Shown here: positions 34,492-43,002 of the stretch, in pieces
Layout: the number at the start of each line of letters is the position of its first letter
Position numbering within the stretch: position 1 is the stretch's first letter
Assembly (NCBI RefSeq): GCF_001884065.1
Contig: NZ_MACH01000156.1
Coordinates: forward strand, 1 to 64,000
From: Bacillus proteolyticus
GTDB lineage: Bacteria > Bacillota > Bacilli > Bacillales > Bacillaceae_G
Direction of reading: 5' to 3'
Length of the DNA: 64,000 nucleotides
Made by a program: the position numbers and the translations under genes
The notes under the pieces: generated by a model
The model's database searches: none
The model's input: the letters and a program-made list of their open reading frames with translations, nothing else
What the model was told of the DNA's origin: nothing

Positions 34492-34812
34492 ATAATCACA
34501 TCCTTTCAAAATAAAATATACTTACAATATATTAAATGCAAAAAACGTTCATTTTGATAGGGACAGATTATGTGATTAATATATCCATAATTACCCTCGG
34601 TATTACTAAGCCAATGATTCAAAAGATTAACAAGTACCGTAAAAAATATGGAAGGGACCAATCGAATGTATATTAAAAGTAAAAAGAATAAGGTGTCTAA
34701 AAGAACCCCTATTTTGAGCCAATAATGAGATATTATGTTAATCTTAATAGAATCGCTTTATAATATGTATAGCTGCACAAAATTGAGAAACTTAAGGAGG
34801 CATATACATTTT
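34492..34812. other. AT-rich spacer
   Basis: A 19-codon frame at about 34666 (MYIKSKKNKVSKRTPILSQ) may be an insertion-sequence scrap. The promoter of the next gene should be here. Confidence 0.35.
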
Positions 34813-35364
34813 ATGAGGAAATTATCCATATTACTTACTTTAATTCTAGTATTAGTCAGTATTACAGCTGCTTGCACACAAGATAAAAAAGATAGTGTCG
34901 TTGAAAATGGTCCAATAGAAGAACCAACCGCAAAAAATGAAAATGAAGAATTAATAAATTTTGAAGAAAAAGAAGATATGAGCCGCTTGGAACAAGGTAT
35001 TTTATTAGTTGGTGAGAGTGTTAAAGGAGGCTATTACTTGACCACCGTTCAAAGTGCACATTTAAATGCTAGCAACGATTCCGTCGTTGTTAATGTCTCT
35101 GTAAAAAATGTACGAGGTCAAATGATTGGACTATCAGAATTAAAATATAACTTAAAAGATGAGAAAGACGGAAAGGTCTATGAAGGAAAGGTCCTTGACC
35201 AAAACCCTTCTGATATACAAGTTAAACCAAATGAAACGGTAGAATTGAAAATAGCTTTTAAAGTACCAGGTATCGCAGATGAATATATGTTTTATATTGA
35301 AAGCTCTTTAGAATCTCTAGAAACAAACTGGAAAATTGATAAGCTGCAATCACAAAAAAACTAA
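34813..35364 (+). CDS. DUF4352-like lipoprotein
   Basis: A 183-residue lipoprotein. The signal peptide MRKLSILLTLILVLVSITAA ends at a lipobox Cys (residue 21). A charged linker follows, then a beta-sandwich domain with GGYYLTTVQSAHLNASNDSV, VVNVSVKNVRG and LKIAFKVPGIADEYMFYIES, as in DUF4352/telomeric-repeat-type extracellular domains. It is anchored on the outer membrane face; function unknown. AAGGAGG is 12 nt before the ATG, somewhat far, but no other start gives a signal peptide. Confidence 0.75.
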   Translation: MRKLSILLTLILVLVSITAACTQDKKDSVVENGPIEEPTAKNENEELINFEEKEDMSRLEQGILLVGESVKGGYYLTTVQSAHLNASNDSVVVNVSVKNVRGQMIGLSELKYNLKDEKDGKVYEGKVLDQNPSDIQVKPNETVELKIAFKVPGIADEYMFYIESSLESLETNWKIDKLQSQKN

Positions 35365-35381
35365 GTCTAAAATACAATATA

Positions 35382-35413
35382 AAAGTCCCTCTACCTTAAG
35401 GCAGAGGGACTTT
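35382..35413. terminator. Bidirectional terminator
   Basis: AAAGTCCCTCT / AGAGGGACTTT, between convergent genes. Confidence 0.85.
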
Positions 35414-35420
35414 CTAATTC

Positions 35421-37172
35421 CTATTTCAAACTACCCGCAATCTCCGTAAAGATAACTCCAAGCGCATGTGCACCTGCATCTGGATAGCCTAAGCTTCTTT
35501 CGCCAACTGTACCAGCGCGGCCCATGCGAGCTACGATTTCTTTCGTATACTCAGCTCCTTTAACCGCTGCTTCTGCTCCTTTTTCAAAGGCAGTTTTCAC
35601 GTCTACTCCGTTTGAAGCACTGTCTAACCAAGAGTCTACACATGGAGCAAGTGCGTCAACAAGCGTTTTGTCACCAACTACCGCTCCTCTACCGAACGAT
35701 CTTTCACCGATAGATTGTATGCCGTTAAGTGCTGCTTGTAACATTTCAGCGAACTCTTTGGCTGTTAGCTCACGTTTTTCGCCTGCTGCTTTACTAGCTG
35801 CGCGGAATGCACCGCCCCAAATTGGACCAGATGCGCCGCCGCAATGTTCCATAATAATCATTGAACAACCGTCAAGGAATGATCCGATCGTTACATTTTC
35901 TTGTTCTACAATAGAATGCCACTCACGTTTTAATTGCTTAAATCCTTTTGCAACACTCATTCCGAAGTCGCCGTCACCAGCATGCGTATCTAACTCACAG
36001 AATGGTACTTCATTTTTAATAATAATGTCGCTCATTTTATCAACGAGATAAATCATGTTGTTTAATGTAATGACATTATCTTTAATCACAGCGTGCTCTT
36101 CCGCTGTTTCTATTTCGAAGGAAACTTCCTTCTCTTCTACATCTTCAAGTACATTCACGTACTCTACACTCTCAACTGGTCCATCTACTTTAAATGCAGG
36201 TGTATTACATTCTTTCGATAGTAATGTTTTTAGCTCATCATCTAACTTCATTACTGTTAAAGACATACCAGCCATATCAATACTCGTCATATAGTTACCG
36301 ACGAATACTCTATTAATTTTAATGTTTCTAGCAGCTAATTCTCTCGTAACTGCATTGTTAAATAAGTAAAGTTCTTGCAGTGGTGTACCGCCAAAACCAT
36401 TTACTAGAAGCGCGATTTCCTCGCCATCTTTTACTCCTAAATCTTTTATTAAATCATTTGTCATACGGTTAGCTAATTCATCAGCTGACATCGTTTTTTC
36501 ACGCTTAATTCCTGGTTCGCCGTGAATACCTACGCCGTATTCCATTTCGTCTTCCGCAAGTGTAAAAGTAGGTGATCCACTTGCTGGAACTGTACAAGAA
36601 GTTAACGCTAAACCGATTGTGCGCACGTTAGCTGATGCTTTTTCTGCTACAGCTTTCACCGCTCCTAAATCCATACCTTCTTCCGCTGCTGCACCGGCAA
36701 TTTTATGAACTAAAATGACCCCTGCAACGCCGCGGCGTCCTACTGTATAAAGACTATCTTCTACCGCAATATCATCGTCTACTTTTACGTAGTCGACTTC
36801 AATTCCATCTTCAGTCGCTAAATGCGCACCGTTTTTGAAATTCATAATATCGCCGCTGTAATTTTTAATAATTAATAACGTACCTTTTTTACTAGCTGTT
36901 TCTTTAATTGCTTGATATACCTGAATTTGCGAAGGAGAAGCAAACACATCTCCGCATACTGCCGCATCTAACATTCCTTTTCCGACTAGACCTGCATGTG
37001 CTGGCTCATGACCACTACCGCCGCCACTAATTAACGTTACTTTGTTTTCGTTCATTTCTTTCTTTTTAATTACTTTATATTTTTTCAAAAGCTCAAGCTC
37101 TGGATGAGCCATCACCATTCCGTTGCACATTTCCATTACTAATGTTTCTGGTTTGTTTATAATCTTTTTCAT
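35421..37172 (-). CDS. Fused dihydroxyacetone kinase DhaK-DhaL
   Basis: A 583-residue fusion. The DhaK part (1-330) has GGGSGHEPAHAG with H55, D108 in NYSGDIMNF, and H217 in YGVGIHGEPG, the His that binds dihydroxyacetone covalently. The DhaL part (about 375-583) has the nucleotide/Mg site DTHAGDGDFG and GASGPIWGGAF. Fused enzymes of this shape use ATP, unlike the three-subunit PTS-dependent DhaKLM. It phosphorylates dihydroxyacetone to dihydroxyacetone phosphate for glycolysis. It diverges from the DhaS-like activator gene, with a candidate operator at 37266. GAGGGAGAATCACA precedes the ATG. Confidence 0.92.
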   Translation of the reverse strand: MKKIINKPETLVMEMCNGMVMAHPELELLKKYKVIKKKEMNENKVTLISGGGSGHEPAHAGLVGKGMLDAAVCGDVFASPSQIQVYQAIKETASKKGTLLIIKNYSGDIMNFKNGAHLATEDGIEVDYVKVDDDIAVEDSLYTVGRRGVAGVILVHKIAGAAAEEGMDLGAVKAVAEKASANVRTIGLALTSCTVPASGSPTFTLAEDEMEYGVGIHGEPGIKREKTMSADELANRMTNDLIKDLGVKDGEEIALLVNGFGGTPLQELYLFNNAVTRELAARNIKINRVFVGNYMTSIDMAGMSLTVMKLDDELKTLLSKECNTPAFKVDGPVESVEYVNVLEDVEEKEVSFEIETAEEHAVIKDNVITLNNMIYLVDKMSDIIIKNEVPFCELDTHAGDGDFGMSVAKGFKQLKREWHSIVEQENVTIGSFLDGCSMIIMEHCGGASGPIWGGAFRAASKAAGEKRELTAKEFAEMLQAALNGIQSIGERSFGRGAVVGDKTLVDALAPCVDSWLDSASNGVDVKTAFEKGAEAAVKGAEYTKEIVARMGRAGTVGERSLGYPDAGAHALGVIFTEIAGSLK

Positions 37173-37265
37173 TGTGATTCTCCCTCAATTCCTTTAATAT
37201 ATTGTGATATATTTGAAATCTTCTTCTTACTACTCATGTTAAAATGAAAGCGTTTTATAGTAAAC

Positions 37266-37287
37266 GGACAAAATGGACAATCTGTCT
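37266..37287. promoter_or_regulatory. Candidate DhaS operator
   Basis: GGACAAAA-TGGACA-ATCTGTCT. The L. lactis DhaS site, as I recall it, is GGACACAT-N6-ATTTGTCC; spacing is identical and 12 of 16 arm positions agree. It lies between the divergent kinase and regulator genes. Confidence 0.6.
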
Positions 37288-37350
37288 AAAGACACCGCTC
37301 TCATTTTTGAATAGGATTTTTATATTACTAACATTCTAGGGATGATTCAG

Positions 37351-37917
37351 ATGACCTCTTCTATAATTTCTAAAAAGATAATCGCGAACTCATTGAAGTA
37401 TTTAATGGAAACAGAGTCCTTTCATAAAATATCAGTGAGCGATATTATGTTACACTGTCAAATGCGTAGGCAAACTTTTTACTATCATTTTAAAGATAAA
37501 TTTGAACTATTAAGCTGGATTTATAGAGAAGAAACGAAAGAAAACATTATCGACTTTCTCGACTATGAAACATGGGAAAACATTTTTGATTTATTATTTG
37601 ATTATTTTTATGAAAATCAAAAATTTTATCGAAATGCTTTTAAAGTCATTGAACAAAACTCGTTTAATCACTATTTATTTGAGCATACGAAAAACTTATA
37701 TATGAAAATTATTGATGAACTATCCGTGAGCTGTAAATTCACTCTTTCTATTGAAACGAAAAATACGATTGCTTCCTTTTATAGTCACGGCTTCGTTGGA
37801 ACGATAAAAGATTGGATTGAAAGTAAATGCGAAGTAGATCCTTCCATTATGTCTTCTCTCATGAAAAATATGATAAACAATCAATTACTACTATTACTGG
37901 AGCAATCAGCAAAGTAA
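37351..37917 (+). CDS. DhaS-like TetR-family activator
   Basis: A 188-residue TetR-fold regulator. The N-terminal helix-turn-helix is SFHKISVSDIMLHCQMRRQT then FYYHFKDKFELLSWIY. The C-terminal TetR_C domain has NSFNHYLFEHTKNLY and FYSHGFVGTIKDWIE. Length and sequence type match DhaS, an atypical TetR protein that activates Dha genes when bound by its co-activator DhaQ. The next gene is a DhaK paralogue 19 nt downstream, as expected for that pair. The start at 37351 has AGGGATG 8 nt upstream. Confidence 0.85.
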   Translation: MTSSIISKKIIANSLKYLMETESFHKISVSDIMLHCQMRRQTFYYHFKDKFELLSWIYREETKENIIDFLDYETWENIFDLLFDYFYENQKFYRNAFKVIEQNSFNHYLFEHTKNLYMKIIDELSVSCKFTLSIETKNTIASFYSHGFVGTIKDWIESKCEVDPSIMSSLMKNMINNQLLLLLEQSAK

Positions 37918-37936
37918 TTAAAGGGTGGCAAAAGCA

Positions 37937-38935
37937 ATGAAAAAGATTATGAATGATGTACAAAATATCGTTCAAGATATGCTGCAGGGCTTTTATTTTG
38001 AACATAACGACAAAGTAAATTACGACGAAACGAATAACATCATTTATGTAAAAGATATCGAAAAACTGAAACAAAACGTTGTCATTATAAGCGGCGGTGG
38101 AAGCGGACATGAACCTGCCGATATTGGTTATGTAGGAAAAGGAATGCTTACAGCGGCAGTAAACGGAAGTATCTTCACCCCACCTACAGTGGAACAAATT
38201 TTAGGGGCAACTCGCCTCATGCCAAAGGATAAAAGTATTTTATTCATCATCAAAAACTTTAAAGATGACGTAGCAAACTTTTTAGCGGCAAAACAAATCG
38301 CTAAAGAAGAAGGAAGAAAAATTGACCACATCATCGTAAATGACGACGTTTCAATTGAAGATGATGCTTCCTTTAATAAAAGAAGACGCGGCGTCGCTGG
38401 CACCGTTTTCGTTCAAAAAATACTTGGTGCGGCCGCTCCCCACGGGCATTCTTTAGAAGAAATAACAGCACTTGGCCGTTCTGTCACCAAAAACTTACAC
38501 ACATTAGGAGTCGCTCTTTCACCTGCAAACGATCCAGTACAAGGAAAAGCTTCATTCACATTAAATGACGATGAAGTCTTTTACGGAGTCGGCATCCACG
38601 GCGAAAAAGGATACCGTAAAGAAGCACTATCTTCTTCTGAAATATTAGCGATCGAACTAATGAATAAACTAAAAAGCATTTACCGCTGGAGAAAAGGCGA
38701 CAACTTCGCCATCCTCATTAATGGACTCGGTGCCACACCATTAATGGAACAATACATTTTTGCAAATGACATTCGTCGTTTATGTGAGCTGGAAGGTTTA
38801 CAGATTACATTCGTAAAGGTCGGTACGCTGTTAACTTCTTTAGATATGAAAGGTGTTTCGCTCAGTTTCCTTAAGTTAGAGGATTTGGATTGGGTGAAGT
38901 GGTTGAAGGCGGATGTTGGAGCGAGTGGTTGGTAA
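37937..38935 (+). CDS. DhaK paralogue, probable DhaQ-type co-activator
   Basis: A 332-residue DhaK-like protein. It keeps GGGSGHEPADIG (H58), an Asp in NFKDDVANF and H221 in YGVGIHGEKG, the covalent Dha-binding His. No DhaL partner follows, and it forms an operon with the DhaS-like gene, so by analogy with L. lactis it is more likely the Dha sensor DhaQ than a second kinase subunit. The active-site Asp means a kinase role with the fused DhaL cannot be excluded. The last ~55 nt are extremely G-rich (26 G to 2 C in 38881-38934), unlike the rest of the gene. Confidence 0.8.
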   Translation: MKKIMNDVQNIVQDMLQGFYFEHNDKVNYDETNNIIYVKDIEKLKQNVVIISGGGSGHEPADIGYVGKGMLTAAVNGSIFTPPTVEQILGATRLMPKDKSILFIIKNFKDDVANFLAAKQIAKEEGRKIDHIIVNDDVSIEDDASFNKRRRGVAGTVFVQKILGAAAPHGHSLEEITALGRSVTKNLHTLGVALSPANDPVQGKASFTLNDDEVFYGVGIHGEKGYRKEALSSSEILAIELMNKLKSIYRWRKGDNFAILINGLGATPLMEQYIFANDIRRLCELEGLQITFVKVGTLLTSLDMKGVSLSFLKLEDLDWVKWLKADVGASGW

Positions 38936-38951
38936 CAATAAACTAAACATT

Positions 38952-39038
38952 ATGATGATTGAACGTTTAGTAATCAAAAGTACTGACTTACATGAAGAAT
39001 GTATACATCTAAGAAGCGAATTAGAGATGCATGAATAA
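38952..39038 (+). CDS. Doubtful 28-codon frame
   Basis: MMIERLVIKSTDLHEECIHL then RSELEMHE. No ribosome binding site. The helical, charged look suggests a gene scrap. Listed for completeness. Confidence 0.2.
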   Translation: MMIERLVIKSTDLHEECIHLRSELEMHE

Positions 39039-39053
39039 AATATAGAATTGACT

Positions 39054-39089
39054 AAAAAAGCCCCTCCAAATTTTTATGGAGGGGCTTTT
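39054..39089. terminator. Bidirectional terminator
   Basis: AAAAAGCCCCTCCA / TGGAGGGGCTTTT. Confidence 0.88.
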
Positions 39090-39122
39090 AGGTATATACA
39101 TTACTTTTAAACTATTGAATAA

Positions 39123-39284
39123 CTAATTATTTTTGAAAAAATGATCAATAGCATATAACCCAATTTCTAAAATACATCCTGTAACCCCAACAAAAATATA
39201 AGGATTTTTATTAGGGAGAAATTCTATAGCCAAACACAAAACCACCAACATAAACAATATATTAACTGCAAACTTTTTTAACAC
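39123..39284 (-). CDS. Small two-helix membrane protein
   Basis: From a GTG start, a 53-residue protein with two hydrophobic helices (FAVNILFMLVVLCLAIEFL and PYIFVGVTGCILEIGLYAI) joined by PNKNP, ending HFFKNN. AAAGGTGG lies 7 nt before the GTG. A longer frame from 39362 adds 26 polar residues but lacks a ribosome binding site. Function unknown. Confidence 0.5.
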   Translation of the reverse strand: MLKKFAVNILFMLVVLCLAIEFLPNKNPYIFVGVTGCILEIGLYAIDHFFKNN

Positions 39285-39419
39285 TTTATTGCCACCTTTG
39301 GGTGTTTTTTTATTATCTTGCGACAAAATACGACAATATGCAGATAAATAGTTTGCTACCATGGGATGAGAAATCTTACATTTCCCTGAAATAACTAGTA
39401 CATAATGGAGGCACTCAAC

Positions 39420-40037
39420 ATGAAGCGAAAATTACTTACTACATTAGCATGTAGCGCATTACTTGTGGGAATGGCTGCTTGTAGCTCAAATGATAAAACT
39501 GCGACTGAATCAAAGCCTAAACAAGAAGAAAAAGTTCAAGAAAAACCGAAAGTTCAAACCATTCAAAAACAACAAAAAGATAGTTACGTAGTAAGTGAAG
39601 ATGATTTAACTAAAGCAGCACAGTCGATTGGAGAAATCCAAAACGAGCAAACTATAAATGACATGATGATACATATGTCTCTCCAAAAACTCACATTCAA
39701 TGGGAATAATCTTCATGTTTCTGGTACCCGTGATATAGGTCGATTTCAAATGACCAAAGAAAACATTCAATACTTAAAAAACAACTTAAATGTTATCAAT
39801 GATGATGAAAGACAAAAATATGAGTCTCTTCTGAACAAATGGTACGATGGAGATTTCCAATCTGCAGTTAAAGATTTTGAAAAAATTCATTATTTACGTT
39901 CAGGAAAAAAGAAAAGTATGGAGGGATTTAAACTAGCTAAAAAAACTGATAGTGATGAAAAAGAATTTATTCTCCATTTCTTTGGCCAAGAAGGATTAGA
40001 TATTCATAATAAAGAGTGGACACATGGAGAGTTATAG
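39420..40037 (+). CDS. Lipoprotein, DUF6241-like
   Basis: A 205-residue lipoprotein. The signal peptide MKRKLLTTLACSALLVGMAA ends at a lipobox Cys (residue 21), followed by a Lys/Glu linker and a helical domain with NEQTINDMMIHMSLQKLTFN and WYDGDFQSAVKDFEKIHYLR. The NEQTINDMMHxMxxQK block resembles DUF6241, a Bacillus lipoprotein domain of unknown role. TGGAGGCACTCAAC precedes the ATG used. It lies near another lipoprotein gene at 40349, but the 311-nt gap argues against one operon. Confidence 0.75.
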   Translation: MKRKLLTTLACSALLVGMAACSSNDKTATESKPKQEEKVQEKPKVQTIQKQQKDSYVVSEDDLTKAAQSIGEIQNEQTINDMMIHMSLQKLTFNGNNLHVSGTRDIGRFQMTKENIQYLKNNLNVINDDERQKYESLLNKWYDGDFQSAVKDFEKIHYLRSGKKKSMEGFKLAKKTDSDEKEFILHFFGQEGLDIHNKEWTHGEL

Positions 40038-40348
40038 AAATAAAACTGAATTTCACTCCACTAGGAAGTACAATGTTTTCACTCTGCAATACAGTATTTC
40101 CGTTTGGAGTATTATGATAGCTTAACTTGATCGGCTCGGCGTCCAATACATATTATTAAAATTAAGATGGTTCAAGTCGCAGGAGACATCTTATAGTGCC
40201 TTTTTCACTTCAAATTGAATAGTAATATGATAGATAAATAGATTAACAAATATAAAGAGGCTACGAATAAATTAATAACATAACAACGGCACTTCAAAAG
40301 ATGCTTTTATTTTACTCTCAGACATAAATAAAATTTTGGGTGATGTAT
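40038..40348. other. Spacer with dispersed repeat
   Basis: Contains the 39-bp repeat copy at 40141-40179 and leftover sequence resembling YjcZ-type flanks. No gene supported. Confidence 0.45.
40141..40179. repeat. 39-bp dispersed repeat, copy 2
   Basis: GTCCAATACATATTATTAAA then ATTAAGATGGTTCAAGTCG; one mismatch to the reverse complement of 21718-21756. Confidence 0.6.
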
Positions 40349-41092
40349 GTGAAGAAGAAAGTGTATTTAACTTTTTTTCTACTAACATTAATTGGAGTAA
40401 TGTCTGGATGTTCTCCGGATCTTAAAGCGGCGGAAAATTATTCAAAAGAAATTTTAGATAAAACTGATCTCGCAAAATATATAAAAGATGTTAAGTATGT
40501 AGAAGGTGCTAAATTAGAAGATAATACGCTCTATAAATACGAAATCGATATACAAGCAAACGTATCGGACGATTTTTATGATCTTTCCGAAAGAGAACAA
40601 TATTTGCTTATGCAAGAAGCCATAATCAACCTGGTTGGGAAAGGTGATCGGTTTGTTTATTGTGGTGATCAAGATTGTCGTTATGGAGAAATGAAATTAA
40701 AAAATACAGATAGTACTTTTTCTATGGTAATGGAAAAGTATTATGCATCTGATTTAAATTATGAAATGAAAATAAATGATTTTGTAGCTTATACACGTAC
40801 CGATTTAGAAAATGATAGACCGACATCTTCAGACAGTTCTACCACGACTAGCGCAACAGTAAAGCCATCTACCACTAATTCAAACGGGCAATATGCAAGT
40901 AACGGAATAAGCTATACAGTCATATTCGACTTTATGAAACAACAATATAACAGACTAACAAATAACGATGAAAACTACATACCTGAAGTACATGATCCTC
41001 AGGTTGCTGAAATAGCTGCTAAACATTTTGGAATTACAGCTAAAGAAGCTGGATACATTTACGAAAAAGTACAGATGGATGCTTTTAACTAA
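40349..41092 (+). CDS. Lipoprotein of unknown function
   Basis: A 247-residue lipoprotein with signal peptide KKKVYLTFFLLTLIGVMSGC (lipobox MSGC). A mixed alpha/beta domain (about 25-150, with VYCGDQDCRYGEMKLKN) is followed by a Ser/Thr-rich linker and a C-terminal helical part (IAAKHFGITAKEAGYIYEKV). The GTG start is preferred since GGGTGAT, the 3' part of a strong ribosome binding site, sits just before it; ATG/GTG codons 2-3 positions earlier are too close. A strong terminator follows. Confidence 0.72.
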   Translation: MKKKVYLTFFLLTLIGVMSGCSPDLKAAENYSKEILDKTDLAKYIKDVKYVEGAKLEDNTLYKYEIDIQANVSDDFYDLSEREQYLLMQEAIINLVGKGDRFVYCGDQDCRYGEMKLKNTDSTFSMVMEKYYASDLNYEMKINDFVAYTRTDLENDRPTSSDSSTTTSATVKPSTTNSNGQYASNGISYTVIFDFMKQQYNRLTNNDENYIPEVHDPQVAEIAAKHFGITAKEAGYIYEKVQMDAFN

Positions 41093-41105
41093 AATATAGA
41101 TTTTT

Positions 41106-41138
41106 AAAAATAGAGCCTGAACTCAGGCTCTATTTTTT
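41106..41138. terminator. Bidirectional terminator
   Basis: AAAAATAGAGCCTG / CAGGCTCTATTTTTT, 4-nt loop. Confidence 0.9.
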
Positions 41139-41350
41139 GATGAATTTTCCAACAATAAAACTAGCTACTATATAGCAAAAACCAGAATACAGAATATAGA
41201 ATAAAAGATAAACTTCATTTTTATCCCGTATCATGTTAAACGTTAATATTAATGTCGTGAAAAACATAATATTGGCGATCAGGTAATAAAAAAGTTTTTT
41301 CTGGAGTCTTCTTTATACTTTGTTTTTAGTTTCTGAAAAAACAATTTCAT
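41130..41350 (-). pseudogene. Small membrane protein gene with frameshift
   Basis: GAGGGTGAAAAA then ATG opens MKLFFQKLKTKYKEDSRKNF, which stops after 23 codons. In the next frame the sequence continues LFYYLIANIMFFTTLILTFN, MIRDKNEVYLL and IVASFIVGKFIKK, giving a two- or three-helix protein of about 72 residues. The break is at an A6/T6 run near 41290, typical of slippage or a sequencing slip. Confidence 0.55.
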
Positions 41351-41381
41351 TTTTTCACCCTCTTAAATTTTAATAATATAT

Positions 41382-41501
41382 TTATCTATATACAGTTACT
41401 TTTTTTCCTTTATAATTCTTCCCAGCAAAAGATGCCATTAGTGCAAGTGTTAATAAAGTTGAACAAGCTAATGTTGCTGCAATTGATTTCTTGAATTTCA
41501 T
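41382..41501 (-). CDS. 39-residue secreted-type peptide
   Basis: The product begins MKFKKSIAATLACSTLLTLA and continues LMASFAGKNYKGKKVTVYR. A basic N-terminus, hydrophobic core to about residue 24 and AxA-like MASFAG site look like an export signal, leaving a short basic tail of about 13 residues. This is the general form of exported signalling peptides of the Phr/PapR kind, but no Rap- or PlcR-type receptor gene is adjacent. GGGGGATGTTGAA precedes the ATG. Confidence 0.6.
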   Translation of the reverse strand: MKFKKSIAATLACSTLLTLALMASFAGKNYKGKKVTVYR

Positions 41502-41804
41502 TTCAACATCCCCCATTCTATTAACGTAAAGTTTTTCTATTTTTTCACTTTACAACCATATATTAGTCTTAATAGAAATTGATTATAAGTATATATGTAT
41601 ACGTTTACATTCGATATAATTACCTTGTGAAGAAAAGAAAATTTAACAAGGTTTATAATTAGGTATCTGTAAATAAATCGAAGCATAAATACTATTTGCA
41701 ATTTATCCACTAGTTTCGAAATACGGTTATCAAGTTGTAGGAAGGCACCTTAAGGTGTCTTTTCTTTATTTTCAAAAGGACCTGCTCAATTATTGCGTAA
41801 AAAA

Positions 41805-41813
41805 CATAAAGTA
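41805..41813 (+). promoter_or_regulatory. Sigma-K-like -10 motif of YjcZ gene
   Basis: CATAAAGTA within the block shared by the YjcZ copies (GACCTGCTCA about 20 nt upstream). Confidence 0.45.
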
Positions 41814-41878
41814 ATTTGAATCCGTTAAAATACATGAGTGACCCCTTGTTTTCCCCTCTTATTAAAGGAGGAACTATT

Positions 41879-41980
41879 ATGGGATTTGGTGGTAGTTGCA
41901 GTAGTTGTGGCGGCGGCTTTGCTTTACTAGTTGTATTGTTTATTTTATTGATCATTGTTGGAGCTTCTTGCTTCTGCTAA
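41879..41980 (+). CDS. YjcZ-family sporulation micro-protein
   Basis: A 33-residue protein identical in sequence to the one at 129 (MGFGGSCSSCGGGF then the hydrophobic helix and CFC). AAAGGAGG precedes the ATG. Both upstream block and downstream hairpin are shared with the other copies, so the unit was duplicated as a cassette with its promoter and terminator. The helix predicts a single-pass membrane peptide with a Cys/Gly-rich head. Confidence 0.87.
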   Translation: MGFGGSCSSCGGGFALLVVLFILLIIVGASCFC

Positions 41981-41990
41981 AAAACTATTG

Positions 41991-42020
41991 GAAAAGACAC
42001 TCTTATATGGGTGTCTTTTC
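41991..42020 (+). terminator. Terminator of YjcZ gene
   Basis: GAAAAGACACtCt.../GGGTGTCTTTTC hairpin and T run. Confidence 0.8.
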
Positions 42021-42112
42021 TTTATAATAAAAAATCTCTCCATAAAGGAAAGTTTTTAGGTTTACACATTCAAGTCATCCAAATTAGTTATTTACACAAC
42101 ACGTTATCACTT

Positions 42113-42860
42113 TCAGTCTTTAGTGTGAAATACAAATAATCCTTCCGCTACACAAAGTTGCTCAACTAACTTTAATTCCTTAGGTTCAAAACTTATATAA
42201 TTCAAACACCCATCATCATTAAATTCATTTTCTTACATCAATAGTTAGCTCATCTATAATATGCTCAAAATGGAAAGTTCTTTTTATATAATCGATATCT
42301 GACCATTGCTCTTCTCCACCAATAACAAATAATTCTTACGCATCATACATAAATGAAAAGCTTGGATAGAAACTGTCAGCTTTTATTTCAATCTCACCAG
42401 TACCATTACCGATAATCTTACAGTCTGCTGAATAGCTTAATAACGTATAGAGGGAATCTTGTGCTGATTGGAAGAAATACTTCATAAGTGTAGTTATATC
42501 ATCACTATTGGTAAGTAACACTTTAAAAAAGTTCGTATCCCTTTTCTTATTAGTAAAAACCAGCTCAAATTGGAATTTCTTCTCTTCTAAAAACCTTTCC
42601 ATAAAGTCACCGCGCAAATAAGTTTCAAATAACATATACATAGGAAATTTATTATTTGTGCCTATAAACCCTTTAACGATTTCTTCAAATCCTGTATGCT
42701 GATTCCAATTCGTCCCCACTCCTATCATAATAGGGTGATTTAAATAGATAGGATACGGTGAGAACCCTTCATCTTTTAACGTATAAACTCGTTTTCCATC
42801 TGTATGAAGAGCAGATTGAGACTCTTTTAGTAAGTATTGAGATAATTGAACACTTAACAC
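42113..42860 (-). pseudogene. Hypothetical gene with stop and frameshift
   Basis: The frame starts at a GTG (LSVQLSQYLLKESQSALHTD) and runs 174 codons to a TAA at 42336 after SFSFMYDA. In the same frame the sequence then continues ELFVIGGEEQWSDIDYIKRT, FHFEHIIDELTIDVRK to a second stop, and after a frame change near 42230 continues DDGCLNYISFEPKELKLVEQ and LCVAEGLFVFHTKD to a natural end. The intact protein would be about 245 residues, soluble, family unknown. Confidence 0.65.
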
Positions 42861-43002
42861 ATTTACACCTACCTATCATGTAATACATAAACTGTATCTG
42901 TTAAGTTAGAAAAAGGGATAAGCCATTCACATTTTACCTTGTTTGAGCCTAGAGAACTGAATCCTTTTATAAACTAGTATATCTCACAAGAGCATAATCA
43001 CC

